A stretch of 45,180 nt of DNA from an uncultured Clostridia bacterium (GTDB lineage: Bacteria > Bacillota > Clostridia > Oscillospirales > Ruminococcaceae). Below the pieces are notes generated by a model, which did not search any database, was not told the DNA's origin, and saw only the letters and a program-made list of their open reading frames with translations. A program made the translations under genes and the position numbers. Shown here one piece after another: positions 1 to 7,487 of the stretch. The stretch is from assembly GCA_947627945.1 (NCBI GenBank), contig CANQYC010000002.1, positions 1-45,180 on the forward strand, in the 5' to 3' direction. The first letter of the stretch is position 1. Each line of letters opens with the position of its first letter.

Positions 1-1
1 C

Positions 2-130
2 AGTGTGGCGAAAGCGTATCTGGCGCAGGGCATGTCCGCTGCCGCCGCTGCCAGACTTGCCGCCAAGGATACCGGCATCCCGAAGCAGGAGATCTACCGG
101 ATGCTGCATGAGGAGACACAGGACGGCTGA
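2..130 (+). CDS. rsmI: C-terminal end of an RsmI-like 16S rRNA 2'-O-methyltransferase (partial)
   Basis: An open frame runs in from the left edge and stops at 128-130; 42 codons are visible. The peptide has an Ala-rich helix, then AAKDTGIPKQEIYRMLHEE. This resembles the small C-terminal helical domain of RsmI, the enzyme that methylates the ribose of C1402 in 16S rRNA with S-adenosylmethionine. RsmI proteins usually end in an alanine-rich helix followed by G-[IVL]-x-K-x-x-[IVL]-Y. The catalytic SAM-binding part lies outside the window, so the call rests on this tail alone. The gene ends nine bases before a strong hairpin. Another small helical domain is possible. Confidence 0.55.
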   Translation, partial: SVAKAYLAQGMSAAAAARLAAKDTGIPKQEIYRMLHEETQDG

Positions 131-138
131 ATGCGTGA

Positions 139-167
139 CCGGGGCAGGGGAATACCCCCTGCCCCGG
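139..167. terminator. Convergent intrinsic terminator hairpin
   Basis: A perfect 12-bp stem (139-150 with 156-167, CCGGGGCAGGGG and its complement) closes a five-base loop between two genes whose 3' ends face each other. The T tract after it is short, so it may act partly by stem strength. It can serve both the rsmI-like gene on the plus strand and the XRE gene on the minus strand. Confidence 0.7.
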
Positions 168-185
168 TTGTCATATGCGGGAAAA

Positions 186-1196
186 TTATTTTTCTTTGTC
201 GATGAACAAATTGCAGAGACAGGCGACAGCGACGAACGATACCCCGGCAACAGGCCAGACCGCCCATGTTATTTCCCATGAATTGGACAAAAAGCTCCAT
301 CCGAGATAGATCGCTGTGGCTGCCATCCAGTAGATGACGACGATGTTCCGCTTTATGCGTTTCCTTTGCCGTTCCCTGCCGTCGCTGCAGGGGGCATAGT
401 CGCCCTCTTTCAGAAGTTCCTGCATACTTTCCCAGCGGGTGTCCGCCGCAGAAAAGAGCATGACACCGATCCCTATCAGAAACAGCGTGACACACAGCAT
501 TACCGTCGTGAAAAGGTCATTGTTTGTAAAACTGCCGATCATCAGCGGGATGGGCGAAAGGACGCACAGACAGGTCGCTGTGATCTTTGATGTGACATAG
601 GTCGGTCTGTATGCTTTCTGCTTCTCCCGCACCATGCCGTCAACGCCGTATTCCGTTTCAAATGGCTCATATTGCGTCTCAAACGGCTTCTTCTCAAGGA
701 ATTCAAATGGCGCATTTTTGAAATGGCAGAACAGGAACAATGCGACAGCGGGCGTGATCATGAGGAGCAGGATAACAACGCCGACCGATGCGGCGGCATT
801 TTCAGAAAGTCCGAAACCGGGCACTTCCGATGCGGCAGCCAGCAAAAGGAGCGGTATCGCAGCGATGACACACAGGAATTTCGCCGCAGCCGTGCGCTTG
901 GCTGTCCATTTTTTCAGATCAAGGAATTCATTTGCCTGTGCCAGTGAGATACGCTTTACAGGTGTATGGTCATCATCGTCCGTAAACTCCTCGCTCTCGA
1001 TCTCGTCTTTGAGAAGATAATCGGTCGTCACACCAAACAGCTCACTGAGTTTCAGGATCTTTTCCAGATCCGGCACCGTCTGCGCACCCTCCCACTTGGA
1101 AACAGCCTGCCGGGACACCTGCATTTGTTCAGCAAGCTCCTCCTGTGACCAACCGTTCTTCTTTCTCAGATTGATAATTTTGTCTGCTAAGATCAT
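186..1196 (-). CDS. XRE-family regulator with a C-terminal polytopic membrane domain
   Basis: The 336-residue protein starts with a Cro/CI-type helix-turn-helix (about residues 5-60, with WSQEELAEQMQVSRQAVSKWE), so it should bind DNA as a transcription regulator. About six hydrophobic segments follow (near residues 105-125, 134-158, 200-225, 228-250, 285-305 and 308-330), which would anchor it in the cytoplasmic membrane. This layout is common in Firmicutes, usually with unknown ligands. It is probably a single-gene unit: the downstream side ends at a convergent hairpin and the upstream side has its own AT-rich start region. The ribosome site (GGAGGAAAG) lies just before the ATG. A palindrome about 105 bp upstream could be its own operator. 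The target genes cannot be told from the sequence. Confidence 0.85.
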   Translation of the reverse strand: MILADKIINLRKKNGWSQEELAEQMQVSRQAVSKWEGAQTVPDLEKILKLSELFGVTTDYLLKDEIESEEFTDDDDHTPVKRISLAQANEFLDLKKWTAKRTAAAKFLCVIAAIPLLLLAAASEVPGFGLSENAAASVGVVILLLMITPAVALFLFCHFKNAPFEFLEKKPFETQYEPFETEYGVDGMVREKQKAYRPTYVTSKITATCLCVLSPIPLMIGSFTNNDLFTTVMLCVTLFLIGIGVMLFSAADTRWESMQELLKEGDYAPCSDGRERQRKRIKRNIVVIYWMAATAIYLGWSFLSNSWEITWAVWPVAGVSFVAVACLCNLFIDKEK

Positions 1197-1300
1197 GTTT
1201 CTTTCCTCCGTATGTATATCGTCGGCGGCTTTCTTGCCCCGCAGTTATAGCATAGCATATTTTGCGGTTGCATGCCACCAAACGGCGGCTGGAAATCTGT

Positions 1301-1313
1301 CAACCGGCGGTTG
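1301..1313. promoter_or_regulatory. Candidate operator palindrome upstream of the XRE gene
   Basis: CAACCGGCGGTTG is a perfect 6-1-6 palindrome. Its half-site recurs as CGGTTG at 1265-1270, and the ten bases GCGGTTGCAT occur twice (1264-1273 and 1306-1315). This pattern of a palindrome plus a repeated half-site, just upstream of an XRE gene, fits an autoregulatory operator. Binding is inferred only. Confidence 0.4.
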
Positions 1314-1323
1314 CATCACAAAG

Positions 1324-1349
1324 AAAAAACGCCTGTCAGGGCATTTTTT
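1324..1349. terminator. Bidirectional intrinsic terminator after the ispD-ispF-GNAT operon
   Basis: A 10-bp stem (1324-1333 with 1340-1349) closes a six-base loop and has A6 on one side and T6 on the other. Read on the minus strand it ends in a T tract 25 bases after the GNAT stop codon, so it is a good rho-independent terminator for that operon. Confidence 0.8.
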
Positions 1350-1373
1350 CGTACTTTATGTCCCAGACGGCAT

Positions 1374-1811
1374 TCAAAGCAGTTTCTCCATCGGGATACA
1401 GGTAAATGTCTCCCCGTGGATGCATTCTCCTGCCGTCACGGTGTAACCGAGCTTCTGGTAAAATCCGACTTTGTTGTCCCGGCTCTCAAGCACTGCCCGC
1501 CGGAAGCCGAGTTCCGCTGCCCATTCCTCCGCCGCCGTGACGGACAGTCTGCCAAGTCCCTGCCCCCGGTACTCCGGCAGCACGACCACCCGTCCGAGCA
1601 GGATGGTCTCCGCATCCTTCGGACAGAGCCGGCAGGTCGCCACGGGCAGCACATCATCCAGAATGACGATGTACTTTGTATCCTCTGTGTCATAGGCATC
1701 GAATTCCTGTGTCAGCGTGATATGATGCTTGCGTGCCATCGCCTGGATGCGCACATAGTATGCCCCTGCCCGTTCCGCAAGGGTCTGCGCCCGTATCACC
1801 TGCATGCTCAT
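1374..1811 (-). CDS. GNAT-family N-acetyltransferase
   Basis: The 145-residue protein has the GNAT acetyl-CoA site: beta-4 ([15 protein letters not shown]) runs into the pyrophosphate loop (YRGQGLGR, about residues 78-86), and the usual C-terminal pattern ([16 protein letters not shown]) follows. It should move an acetyl group from acetyl-CoA to an amine. The overall order recalls the ElaA/YjcF group; the substrate cannot be predicted. Its ATG overlaps the ispF stop codon by four bases, so it is probably translated with ispF as the last gene of the isoprenoid operon. Nothing suggests a direct role in isoprenoid synthesis. Confidence 0.85.
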   Translation of the reverse strand: MSMQVIRAQTLAERAGAYYVRIQAMARKHHITLTQEFDAYDTEDTKYIVILDDVLPVATCRLCPKDAETILLGRVVVLPEYRGQGLGRLSVTAAEEWAAELGFRRAVLESRDNKVGFYQKLGYTVTAGECIHGETFTCIPMEKLL

Positions 1812-2287
1812 TCCGCACGGCAGAGCAGGCAGACGCAGTGCGCCGAGATGCCCTCCTCCTGTCCGGTGAAGCCAAGGCGTTCCTCCGTGGTCGCCTTGAC
1901 GGAAACGGCAGAAAGTTCCGCACCGCAGGCATCCGCAATATTCTGCCGCATCTGCGGGATATAGGGGGCAAGTTTCGGTTTCTGGGCAATGACGATGGCA
2001 TCGAGGTTGCCGAGCCGGTAGCCCTGTTCCCGCACCAGCTCTGTCACATGCCGCAGCAGCATCAGGCTGTCTGCGCCCTCATAGGCGGGGTCGGTGTCCG
2101 GAAAATGCATCCCGATGTCCCCGAGTGCCAGCGCACCGAGCATGGCATCGGCGACCGCATGGAGCAGCACATCCGCATCCGAATGTCCGAGAAGTCCGAG
2201 CGTATGGGGGATCTTCACCCCGCCGATGATCAGGTCACGCCCCTCTGTGAGCCGATGGACGTCATAGCCGTGTCCGATCCGTATCAT
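1808..2287 (-). CDS. ispF: 2-C-methyl-D-erythritol 2,4-cyclodiphosphate synthase
   Basis: IspF makes the cyclic diphosphate (MEcPP) of the MEP isoprenoid pathway in the cytoplasm. The 159-residue length is typical. The metal ligands are present: Asp and His of GHGYDVHRL near residue 9-11, and the His of [12 protein letters not shown] near residue 43. The [10 protein letters not shown] motif and the C-terminal [13 protein letters not shown] motif are also intact. The start overlaps the end of ispD by four bases (ATGA), and the end overlaps the GNAT gene, so the three genes form one translationally coupled operon. Neighbouring ispD and ispF genes are a standard arrangement and sometimes fuse; here they are separate. 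Confidence 0.97.
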   Translation of the reverse strand: MIRIGHGYDVHRLTEGRDLIIGGVKIPHTLGLLGHSDADVLLHAVADAMLGALALGDIGMHFPDTDPAYEGADSLMLLRHVTELVREQGYRLGNLDAIVIAQKPKLAPYIPQMRQNIADACGAELSAVSVKATTEERLGFTGQEEGISAHCVCLLCRAE

Positions 2288-2970
2288 AGCAGCACCTCCG
2301 CAATTGCCCTGTCCTCGGGCGTTGTGATCTTGAGATTGGTATAGTCGCCGGTGGTCATAAAGACCTTCCCCCCGATGGCTTCCACGAGCTGACAGTCATC
2401 GGTGAAGTCCAGTCCATGCTCTGCGGCAAAGTCTGCCGCTTCAAAATACAGGCGTTTCCGGAACACCTGCGGCGTCTGTGTCAGGTAGAGGGACGGGCGG
2501 TAGGGCGTGTCGATGATCAGTCCGTCATCCACGACCTTGACGGTGTCCTTGACCGGTACGCCGAGTGTGGCAGCACCAAAGACACGGGCATCCCGGATCA
2601 CCTTTGTGATGTGTTCCGGCTTGACGAGGGGACGGGCACCGTCATGGACGGCGATGTATTCCGATGTCTTTGCCGTCAGGCGCAGACCGTTCATGACAGA
2701 CTGCTGACGGGTCTCGCCGCCGGGCGTGATGTGGGTCAGCTTGGTGATGCCAAGCTCCTGTGCCGTCCGGCGGATCTCGTCTTCGGCTTCGGGTTTGGCA
2801 ACGACGATGATCTCGGCGATGTCCGGGCATGCCTGCATGGCAAGCATGGCATATCCGACCACATTGGACTTTCCGAGCGGCATCAGGATCTTGTTGACCC
2901 CGCCCATCCGTGTGGCATTTCCCGCACAGACGAGAATGGCGGTGGTGTCTGGTGTGAACTGTTCTGACAT
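2284..2970 (-). CDS. ispD: 2-C-methyl-D-erythritol 4-phosphate cytidylyltransferase
   Basis: IspD joins CTP and MEP to give CDP-methylerythritol, the third MEP-pathway step. The 228-residue protein shows the nucleotide-binding start [19 protein letters not shown] (about residues 14-32), the VHDGARPLV motif near residue 105, and the C-terminal TDDCQLVE plus [13 protein letters not shown] signature. The canonical AAGxGxRMG loop is AGNATRMGG here, a mild change. A GGAGG site precedes the ATG and a vegetative promoter with a hairpin-bearing leader lies upstream. It is the first gene of ispD-ispF-GNAT. Confidence 0.96.
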   Translation of the reverse strand: MSEQFTPDTTAILVCAGNATRMGGVNKILMPLGKSNVVGYAMLAMQACPDIAEIIVVAKPEAEDEIRRTAQELGITKLTHITPGGETRQQSVMNGLRLTAKTSEYIAVHDGARPLVKPEHITKVIRDARVFGAATLGVPVKDTVKVVDDGLIIDTPYRPSLYLTQTPQVFRKRLYFEAADFAAEHGLDFTDDCQLVEAIGGKVFMTTGDYTNLKITTPEDRAIAEVLL

Positions 2971-2992
2971 GTCGTACCTCCATGAGCGACCG

Positions 2993-3020
2993 TCCGGAGA
3001 GCATATTTTCAGCCTCCGGA
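2993..3020 (-). promoter_or_regulatory. 5' leader hairpin of the ispD operon
   Basis: TCCGGAG (2993-2999) pairs with CTCCGGA (3014-3020) around a 14-base loop. It sits in the transcribed leader between the promoter and the ispD ribosome site. No known riboswitch is recognised. Confidence 0.35.
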
Positions 3021-3041
3021 TCCCTGTTCTGTATCGTGATT

Positions 3042-3070
3042 ATCATATCATAAAATGCGCAGATTGTCAA
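3042..3070 (-). promoter_or_regulatory. ispD operon promoter
   Basis: On the minus strand, TTGACA (3065-3070) and TATGAT (3042-3047) are separated by 17 bp. This fits a vegetative sigma factor promoter about 70 bp before the ispD start. Confidence 0.75.
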
Positions 3071-3170
3071 TGAATGCACATCCATTTCAAACATTTGCAC
3101 AAAGTGAAATATCCTTTTTTGTACACAATTATGTTACTGCGCTTCTTTCTGAAAAAATTTCCGTGATGAC

Positions 3171-3200
3171 TTGCAAAATGGGCAGCAGATATGGTATAAT
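3171..3200 (+). promoter_or_regulatory. Promoter of the cytidylate-kinase-like gene
   Basis: TTGCAA (3171-3176) and TATAAT (3195-3200) are 18 bp apart, with an extended -10 TGG just before TATAAT. It is divergent from the ispD promoter about 100 bp away. Confidence 0.75.
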
Positions 3201-3234
3201 AAATCATATAGAAACCACTATGGAGGGATGTACC

Positions 3235-3837
3235 ATGATGAACCAGTTGATCGTTTCCATCAGCCGTGAATATGCAAGCGGCGGCAGGGTGATCGCACAG
3301 GAACTTGCCAAGCGGCTCAACATCAGCTACTATGACCGCAATCTTCTTGATGAGATCGCCGCCGAAAAGCTCGGCAGTGCCGAAAAGCTGCGGAAATTTG
3401 ACGAGGTGCCGAGGCGGTGGCTCTCCCGGACGGTCCGTGGCATGACAAGCTCTGCGGAGGAAAATGTGGCACATATCCAGTTTGATTATCTCCTGAAAAA
3501 GGCGGAGTCCGGCGAGGCATTCGTCATTGTCGGACGCTGTGCGGAGGAAGTGCTTTCGGAATTTCCGGGACTGGTGAAGATCTTTATCCTTGCGGATGAG
3601 AAATATAAGATCGAACGGGTCTGCGATCTGCGTGACGTGAATGTGGACGAGGCACGGGGCATCATGCTGCGGCATGACAAAAAGCGAAAGGCATACCATA
3701 ACTACTACTGCGACATCAAGTGGGGCGACTCCCGGGGATATGATCTCTGCATCAATTCCAGCCGTCTGGGACTGGAGCGGACAACGGATCTGCTCGAGAG
3801 CTATATCCGCTCACGGATCATCAAGCCCATAAAGTGA
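3235..3837 (+). CDS. Cytidylate kinase-like (AAA_26) protein
   Basis: The 200-residue protein begins with ISREYASGGRVIAQELAKRLN (about residues 9-28). This is the altered P-loop found in the cytidylate-kinase-like family, which has SGGR in place of a classical Walker A. The VIVGRCAEEVL motif near residue 100 and the Arg-rich lid region (KIERVCDLRDV, RHDKKRKAYHNYY) also match that family. Members are widespread in gut Firmicutes; the substrate is unproven and it should not be equated with the housekeeping cmk. The ATG at 3235 follows GGAGGG by seven bases; a longer frame starting at 3055 is rejected because it would include the promoter. The next gene has its own promoter, so this is probably monocistronic. 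Confidence 0.85.
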   Translation: MMNQLIVSISREYASGGRVIAQELAKRLNISYYDRNLLDEIAAEKLGSAEKLRKFDEVPRRWLSRTVRGMTSSAEENVAHIQFDYLLKKAESGEAFVIVGRCAEEVLSEFPGLVKIFILADEKYKIERVCDLRDVNVDEARGIMLRHDKKRKAYHNYYCDIKWGDSRGYDLCINSSRLGLERTTDLLESYIRSRIIKPIK

Positions 3838-3857
3838 CGGCATGCCCGTAAAAACAC

Positions 3858-3886
3858 TTGCAGGATCCGGCAGGATGTGGTATAAT
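3858..3886 (+). promoter_or_regulatory. Promoter of the SCP2-domain gene
   Basis: TTGCAG (3858-3863) and TATAAT (3881-3886) are 17 bp apart, and TGG directly before TATAAT makes an extended -10. Transcription would start about 40 bp before the ATG. Confidence 0.75.
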
Positions 3887-3931
3887 AAAAAAGCCGGCTG
3901 CCGGCAAATGAAAAAATAAGGAGAGATCAGT

Positions 3932-4255
3932 ATGACATTTGACGCACTTCTGACAAAGGTAAGGAACATGGCACAGGGCTATGATGCCACAGGCAGGGAC
4001 TTTCTTGCCGTACAGCTCAACATCACCGGCAACGATGGCGGCGTGTTCTATGTGGAGGTCAAGGACGGCAGGATCAACATCGAACCGTATGAGTACATTG
4101 ACCGGAACTGTGCCATCACCATCAGCATGACCAACTTCAACAAGCTCCTTGACGGGAAACTTGATGCCGTTGCTGCCTATTCCATCGGAAAACTCAAGGT
4201 GGACGGCGACCTCGGCAAGGCACTGGAATTTTCGGAGCTGATCAAGAAAAAGTGA
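3932..4255 (+). CDS. Stand-alone SCP2 sterol-binding-domain protein
   Basis: The 107-residue protein is a single SCP2-like domain. The N-terminal helix is followed by alternating strands (FLAVQLNITGNDGGVFYVEVKDGRINI), then ITISMTNFNKLLDGKLDAVAAYSIGKLKVDGDLGKAL, which is the characteristic C-terminal half of the domain (a helix, then the G-K-[IL]-K-[VI]-x-G-D-[LM] strand). Such domains have a hydrophobic tunnel that binds lipids or acyl chains. In bacteria the small stand-alone versions have no assigned role. There is no signal peptide or membrane segment, so it should be cytoplasmic. It has its own promoter and an AAGGAGAGA ribosome site. The next promoter follows within 50 bp. Confidence 0.85.
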   Translation: MTFDALLTKVRNMAQGYDATGRDFLAVQLNITGNDGGVFYVEVKDGRINIEPYEYIDRNCAITISMTNFNKLLDGKLDAVAAYSIGKLKVDGDLGKALEFSELIKKK

Positions 4256-4301
4256 TCTGTGGAAGCACTGGGGACGGATCTGAAAAAATCCGGAAAAATG
4301 A

Positions 4302-4330
4302 TTGACAATCCTGCACAAACGTAGTATAAT
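4302..4330 (+). promoter_or_regulatory. leuB-ilvE promoter
   Basis: Consensus TTGACA (4302-4307) and TATAAT (4325-4330) are 17 bp apart, about 55 bp before leuB. The leader is too short for a T-box or a long attenuator, and none is seen. Confidence 0.8.
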
Positions 4331-4384
4331 AAGGATTGAGACCAGAAACGGTTCCGAAATTCATTGCGATAAGGATGATTACAT

Positions 4385-5473
4385 ATGATTCAGAAGATCG
4401 CTGTCATCAAGGGTGACGGCATCGGTCCCGAGATCGTGACAGAGGCTGTCAAGGTGCTGGAAAAGGTTGCCGCTGCGGGCGGTCATTCTTTCCTGTTTAC
4501 CGATCTGCTCATGGGCGGATGCTCCATTGATGCATATGGTGAGCCGCTGACAGAGGAGACCATCAGCGTCTGTCAGGACAGCCACGCCGTCCTGATGGGT
4601 TCCATCGGCGGGGATACGACCATTTCCCCGTGGTACCGGCTGCCGGCGCATCTGCGTCCGGAGGCAGGGCTGCTCCGTCTCCGCAAGTCGCTCGGGCTGT
4701 TTGCCAATCTGCGCCCCTGTGTACTGTACCCGGAGCTGCGTGGTGCCTGCACACTGCGGGAGGACATCAGCAGCAAGGGCTTCGACATGCTCATCATGCG
4801 TGAGCTGACGGGCGGACTGTACTTCGGAGAACGCCGCACAGAGGAAGTGGACGGCGTGATGACTGCCGTCGATACCCTCACCTACAACGAGGAGGAGATC
4901 CGGCGCATCGCCGTCAAGGCTTTTGAAGTCGCCATGAAACGGCGCAAGAAAGTAACGAGCGTGGACAAGGCAAATGTCCTCGATTCTTCCCGTCTTTGGC
5001 GGAAAGTCGTCACGGAGGTCGCCAAGTCGTATCCGGAAGTGACGCTTGAGCATGCACTGGTGGACAGCACGGCGATGCAGCTCGTAAAAGATCCCGCACA
5101 GTTCGATGTCATGGTGACGGAGAACATGTTCGGCGACATCCTCTCCGATGAGGCGGCAATGGTGACCGGCAGCATCGGGATGCTGCCAAGTGCTTCCCTC
5201 AATGAGACGAAATTCGGTCTGTATGAGCCGAGCGGCGGGTCGGCACCGGACATTGCCGGACGGGATATTGCGAACCCGATCGCAGCGATCCTGTCAGCAG
5301 CGATGATGCTGCGCTATTCCTTCGATCTGCAAAAAGAGGCGGACGCTGTCGAGCAGGCAGTGAAGCAGGTGCTGGCAGAGGGCTTCCGTACTGCGGATAT
5401 TATGAGTGAGGGCTGTCAGAAGGTCGGCTGTTCACAGATGGGCAGCCTGATCGCAGAACGCATCACCCTGTAA
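4385..5473 (+). CDS. leuB: 3-isopropylmalate dehydrogenase
   Basis: LeuB oxidises and decarboxylates 3-isopropylmalate with NAD to give the keto acid precursor of leucine. The 362-residue length is typical. Visible signatures are GDGIGPEIV near the N-terminus, [23 protein letters not shown] (about 92-115), [10 protein letters not shown] (about 137-146) and the metal/NAD region [26 protein letters not shown] (about 249-274) with [13 protein letters not shown]. This separates it from isocitrate and tartrate dehydrogenases fairly well, though homologues overlap. An AAGGAT site lies before the ATG at 4385. It is followed by ilvE, so the two genes cover late steps of branched-chain amino acid synthesis. 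leuA, leuC and leuD are not in the window. Confidence 0.93.
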   Translation: MIQKIAVIKGDGIGPEIVTEAVKVLEKVAAAGGHSFLFTDLLMGGCSIDAYGEPLTEETISVCQDSHAVLMGSIGGDTTISPWYRLPAHLRPEAGLLRLRKSLGLFANLRPCVLYPELRGACTLREDISSKGFDMLIMRELTGGLYFGERRTEEVDGVMTAVDTLTYNEEEIRRIAVKAFEVAMKRRKKVTSVDKANVLDSSRLWRKVVTEVAKSYPEVTLEHALVDSTAMQLVKDPAQFDVMVTENMFGDILSDEAAMVTGSIGMLPSASLNETKFGLYEPSGGSAPDIAGRDIANPIAAILSAAMMLRYSFDLQKEADAVEQAVKQVLAEGFRTADIMSEGCQKVGCSQMGSLIAERITL

Positions 5474-5479
5474 TAGACA

Positions 5480-5530
5480 TCTGCGGAAACTGATGCTTCG
5501 GATATCTCCGCAGAGATCCGATTTTTAATA
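5480..5530 (+). terminator. Weak hairpin in the leuB-ilvE gap
   Basis: TCTGCGGA (5480-5487) pairs with TCCGCAGA (5507-5514) around a 19-base loop. A T5 run comes nine bases later, which is too far for a strong terminator. It may thin transcription into ilvE or just stabilise the leuB message. Confidence 0.3.
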
Positions 5531-5551
5531 ACTGGAAAGAAGGCATTTACA

Positions 5552-6577
5552 ATGGAAAAGAAAAACATTGACTGGAGCAACCTGGGCTTTAGCTACATCC
5601 AGACAGAAATGCGCTATGTCTCCAATTACAAGGACGGCGCATGGGATGCAGGGACGCTGACGGAAAATGCCAATGTCACGATCAGTGAGTGCGCCTGCGT
5701 ATTGCAGTATGCACAGACCGTCTTTGAGGGACTGAAGGCATACACCACCAAGGACGGGCGCATTGTGACATTCCGCCCGGATCTGAATGCGGAGCGCATG
5801 GAGGCGTCCGCTGCCAGACTGGAGATGCCAGCCTTCCCGAAGGATCGCTTCATTGATGCCGTAGAGCAGGTCGTCCGTGCCAATGCAGCCTATGTTCCCC
5901 CCTATGGCAGCGGTGCTACCCTCTATCTGCGCCCCTACATGTTCGGCAGCAATGCCGTGATCGGTGTCAAGCCTGCGGATGAGTATCAGTTCCGTCTGTT
6001 TGCCACCCCGGTAGGACCCTATTTCAAGGGCGGTGCCAAGCCCATTACCATCCGTGTCAGCGACCTCGACAGAGCCGCACCGCACGGCACTGGCAATATC
6101 AAGGCAGGTCTGAACTATGCCATGAGCCTGCATACGCTGATGGATGCACACCGTCAGGGATTTGACGAGAATATGTTCCTCGATCCGGCAACGCATACCA
6201 AGGTCGAGGAGACCGGCGGTGCCAACTTCCTGTTTGTCACAAAGGACGGCAAGATCGTCACACCGAAGTCCGACAGCATCCTGCCCTCCATCACCAGACG
6301 TTCCCTCGTACATGTCGCAAAGACCTATCTGGGTCTTGAAGTCGAGGAGCGTCCGGTACTGTTTGAAGAAGTCAAGGAGTTTACAGAATGCGGACTCTGC
6401 GGCACGGCAGCAGTCATTTCCCCCGTCGGCAGGATCGTGGATCACGGCAAGGAGTTCACATTCCCGTCCGGTATGGAGGAGATGGGACCGACCATCCGCA
6501 AGCTGTATGATACACTGACCGGCATCCAGATGGGTACCATCGAAGCCCCGGATGGCTGGATCCATGTGATCGACTGA
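5552..6577 (+). CDS. ilvE: Branched-chain amino acid aminotransferase (class IV)
   Basis: IlvE is a PLP enzyme that swaps amino groups between glutamate and the keto acids of leucine, isoleucine and valine. The 341-residue length fits the long BCAT type. Visible motifs are the N-terminal WSNLGFSYIQTE, QTVFEGLKAY (about residue 52), LYLRPYMFG, the PLP-lysine region GTGNIKAGLNYAMS (about 179-192), EETGGANFLFV and the class IV motif LPSITRRSLVHVA, followed by ECGLCGTAAVISPVG. The AAGAAGG site 10 bases before the ATG supports the start. It follows leuB in the same direction with a 78-base gap and ends at a strong terminator, so leuB-ilvE is a two-gene unit. Confidence 0.95.
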   Translation: MEKKNIDWSNLGFSYIQTEMRYVSNYKDGAWDAGTLTENANVTISECACVLQYAQTVFEGLKAYTTKDGRIVTFRPDLNAERMEASAARLEMPAFPKDRFIDAVEQVVRANAAYVPPYGSGATLYLRPYMFGSNAVIGVKPADEYQFRLFATPVGPYFKGGAKPITIRVSDLDRAAPHGTGNIKAGLNYAMSLHTLMDAHRQGFDENMFLDPATHTKVEETGGANFLFVTKDGKIVTPKSDSILPSITRRSLVHVAKTYLGLEVEERPVLFEEVKEFTECGLCGTAAVISPVGRIVDHGKEFTFPSGMEEMGPTIRKLYDTLTGIQMGTIEAPDGWIHVID

Positions 6578-6620
6578 GAACGTCAGTTTTTTCAGGAAAG
6601 ATCTGGCGGAAAAACCTGAT

Positions 6621-6665
6621 CTGTCTCCCGGTGCGCCTGTGGTGCTAAGGGAGACAGACTTTTTG
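6621..6665 (+). terminator. leuB-ilvE intrinsic terminator
   Basis: CTGTCTCCC (6621-6629) pairs with GGGAGACAG (6649-6657). An inner stem, GCGCC with GGTGC, extends it past a 3x3 internal loop. A T6 tract follows at 6660-6665. This is a strong rho-independent terminator 44 bases after the ilvE stop. Confidence 0.88.
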
Positions 6666-6704
6666 GCAGACAACCGGTCTGAGCCGGAGAGGAGGCAGCA
6701 GGAT

Positions 6705-7487
6705 ATGCAGGAGAAGATACAGCAGGAGATACAGAAACAGCTCGACAGGATCGAGGCGGAGGAACATGTCCGGATCCTCCACTGTGTGGAATCAGGCAGC
6801 CGGGCATGGGGCTTTGCCTCACCGGACAGCGACTATGATGTGCGGTTCGTCTATCTGCGGCGTGGGGAGGATTATCTGCGCCTTGACCAGAAAAGGGATG
6901 TGATCGAGTGGAAACTCGATGAAGTCTATGACATCAGCGGATGGGATCTGCAAAAGGCACTGCGCCTGCTGCACCGCTCCAATCCGACCGTGTTTGAATG
7001 GGATGCCTCGCCCGTGGTCTACTGTACCACCCCGGAATGGGAACAGGTGCGGGCACTGCTGCCGGACTATTTTCAGCGGCGCACCGGGATGCATCACTAT
7101 CTGAATACTGCAAAGCATACCGCAAAAGCCTATCTGCGGACGGAACAGGTGCGCCTGAAAAAGTATTTTTATGTGCTGCGTCCATTGCTTGCCTGCCGCT
7201 ATATCACGGAGTATCAGAGTGCGCCGCCTGTGGCATTTTCCGCACTTGCCGAGGCAGTGCTCGCCCCGGAGATGCGTCCGCTCGTGGAAGATCTGGTCGC
7301 ACGCAAAATGCAGACGCCAGAGGTGGGGACAGGGGAACATATCCCCGCACTGGATGCCTATTTGCAGACACTGACGGCACAGGCGGAACAGGACGTCGCC
7401 GCACTCCCCGCAGGACCCGGACGGGACTGGGCTCCGCTCAATGCACTGTTCATACGCCTGCTAAAAGGGGAGGATCCGCTTGTATAA
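6705..7487 (+). CDS. RlaP-type (DNA polymerase beta superfamily) nucleotidyltransferase
   Basis: The 260-residue protein has the nucleotidyltransferase core GSRAWGFASPDSDYDVRFVY (about residues 30-49); GS and the DxD are the catalytic signature. The downstream features WDLQKALRLLHRSNPTVFEW and RLKKYFYVLRPLLACRYI fit the PF10127 family. Members include RlaP proteins linked to RNA repair and related to tRNA nucleotidyltransferases, but the activity of most is unknown. No RNA ligase or repair partner is adjacent. The ATG at 6705 follows GAGAGGAGG; a GTG at 6639 lies at the edge of the terminator and is less likely. Its 3' end overlaps the CLC gene by eight bases. Confidence 0.85.
   Translation: MQEKIQQEIQKQLDRIEAEEHVRILHCVESGSRAWGFASPDSDYDVRFVYLRRGEDYLRLDQKRDVIEWKLDEVYDISGWDLQKALRLLHRSNPTVFEWDASPVVYCTTPEWEQVRALLPDYFQRRTGMHHYLNTAKHTAKAYLRTEQVRLKKYFYVLRPLLACRYITEYQSAPPVAFSALAEAVLAPEMRPLVEDLVARKMQTPEVGTGEHIPALDAYLQTLTAQAEQDVAALPAGPGRDWAPLNALFIRLLKGEDPLV

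Noticed and set aside
3055-3234. A longer cytidylate-kinase-like protein starting at 3055
   Set aside because: The extension covers the gene's own promoter and is not family-like.
4331-4384. T-box or leucine attenuator upstream of leuB
   Set aside because: The leader is only about 50 bases long and holds no specifier stem or terminator.
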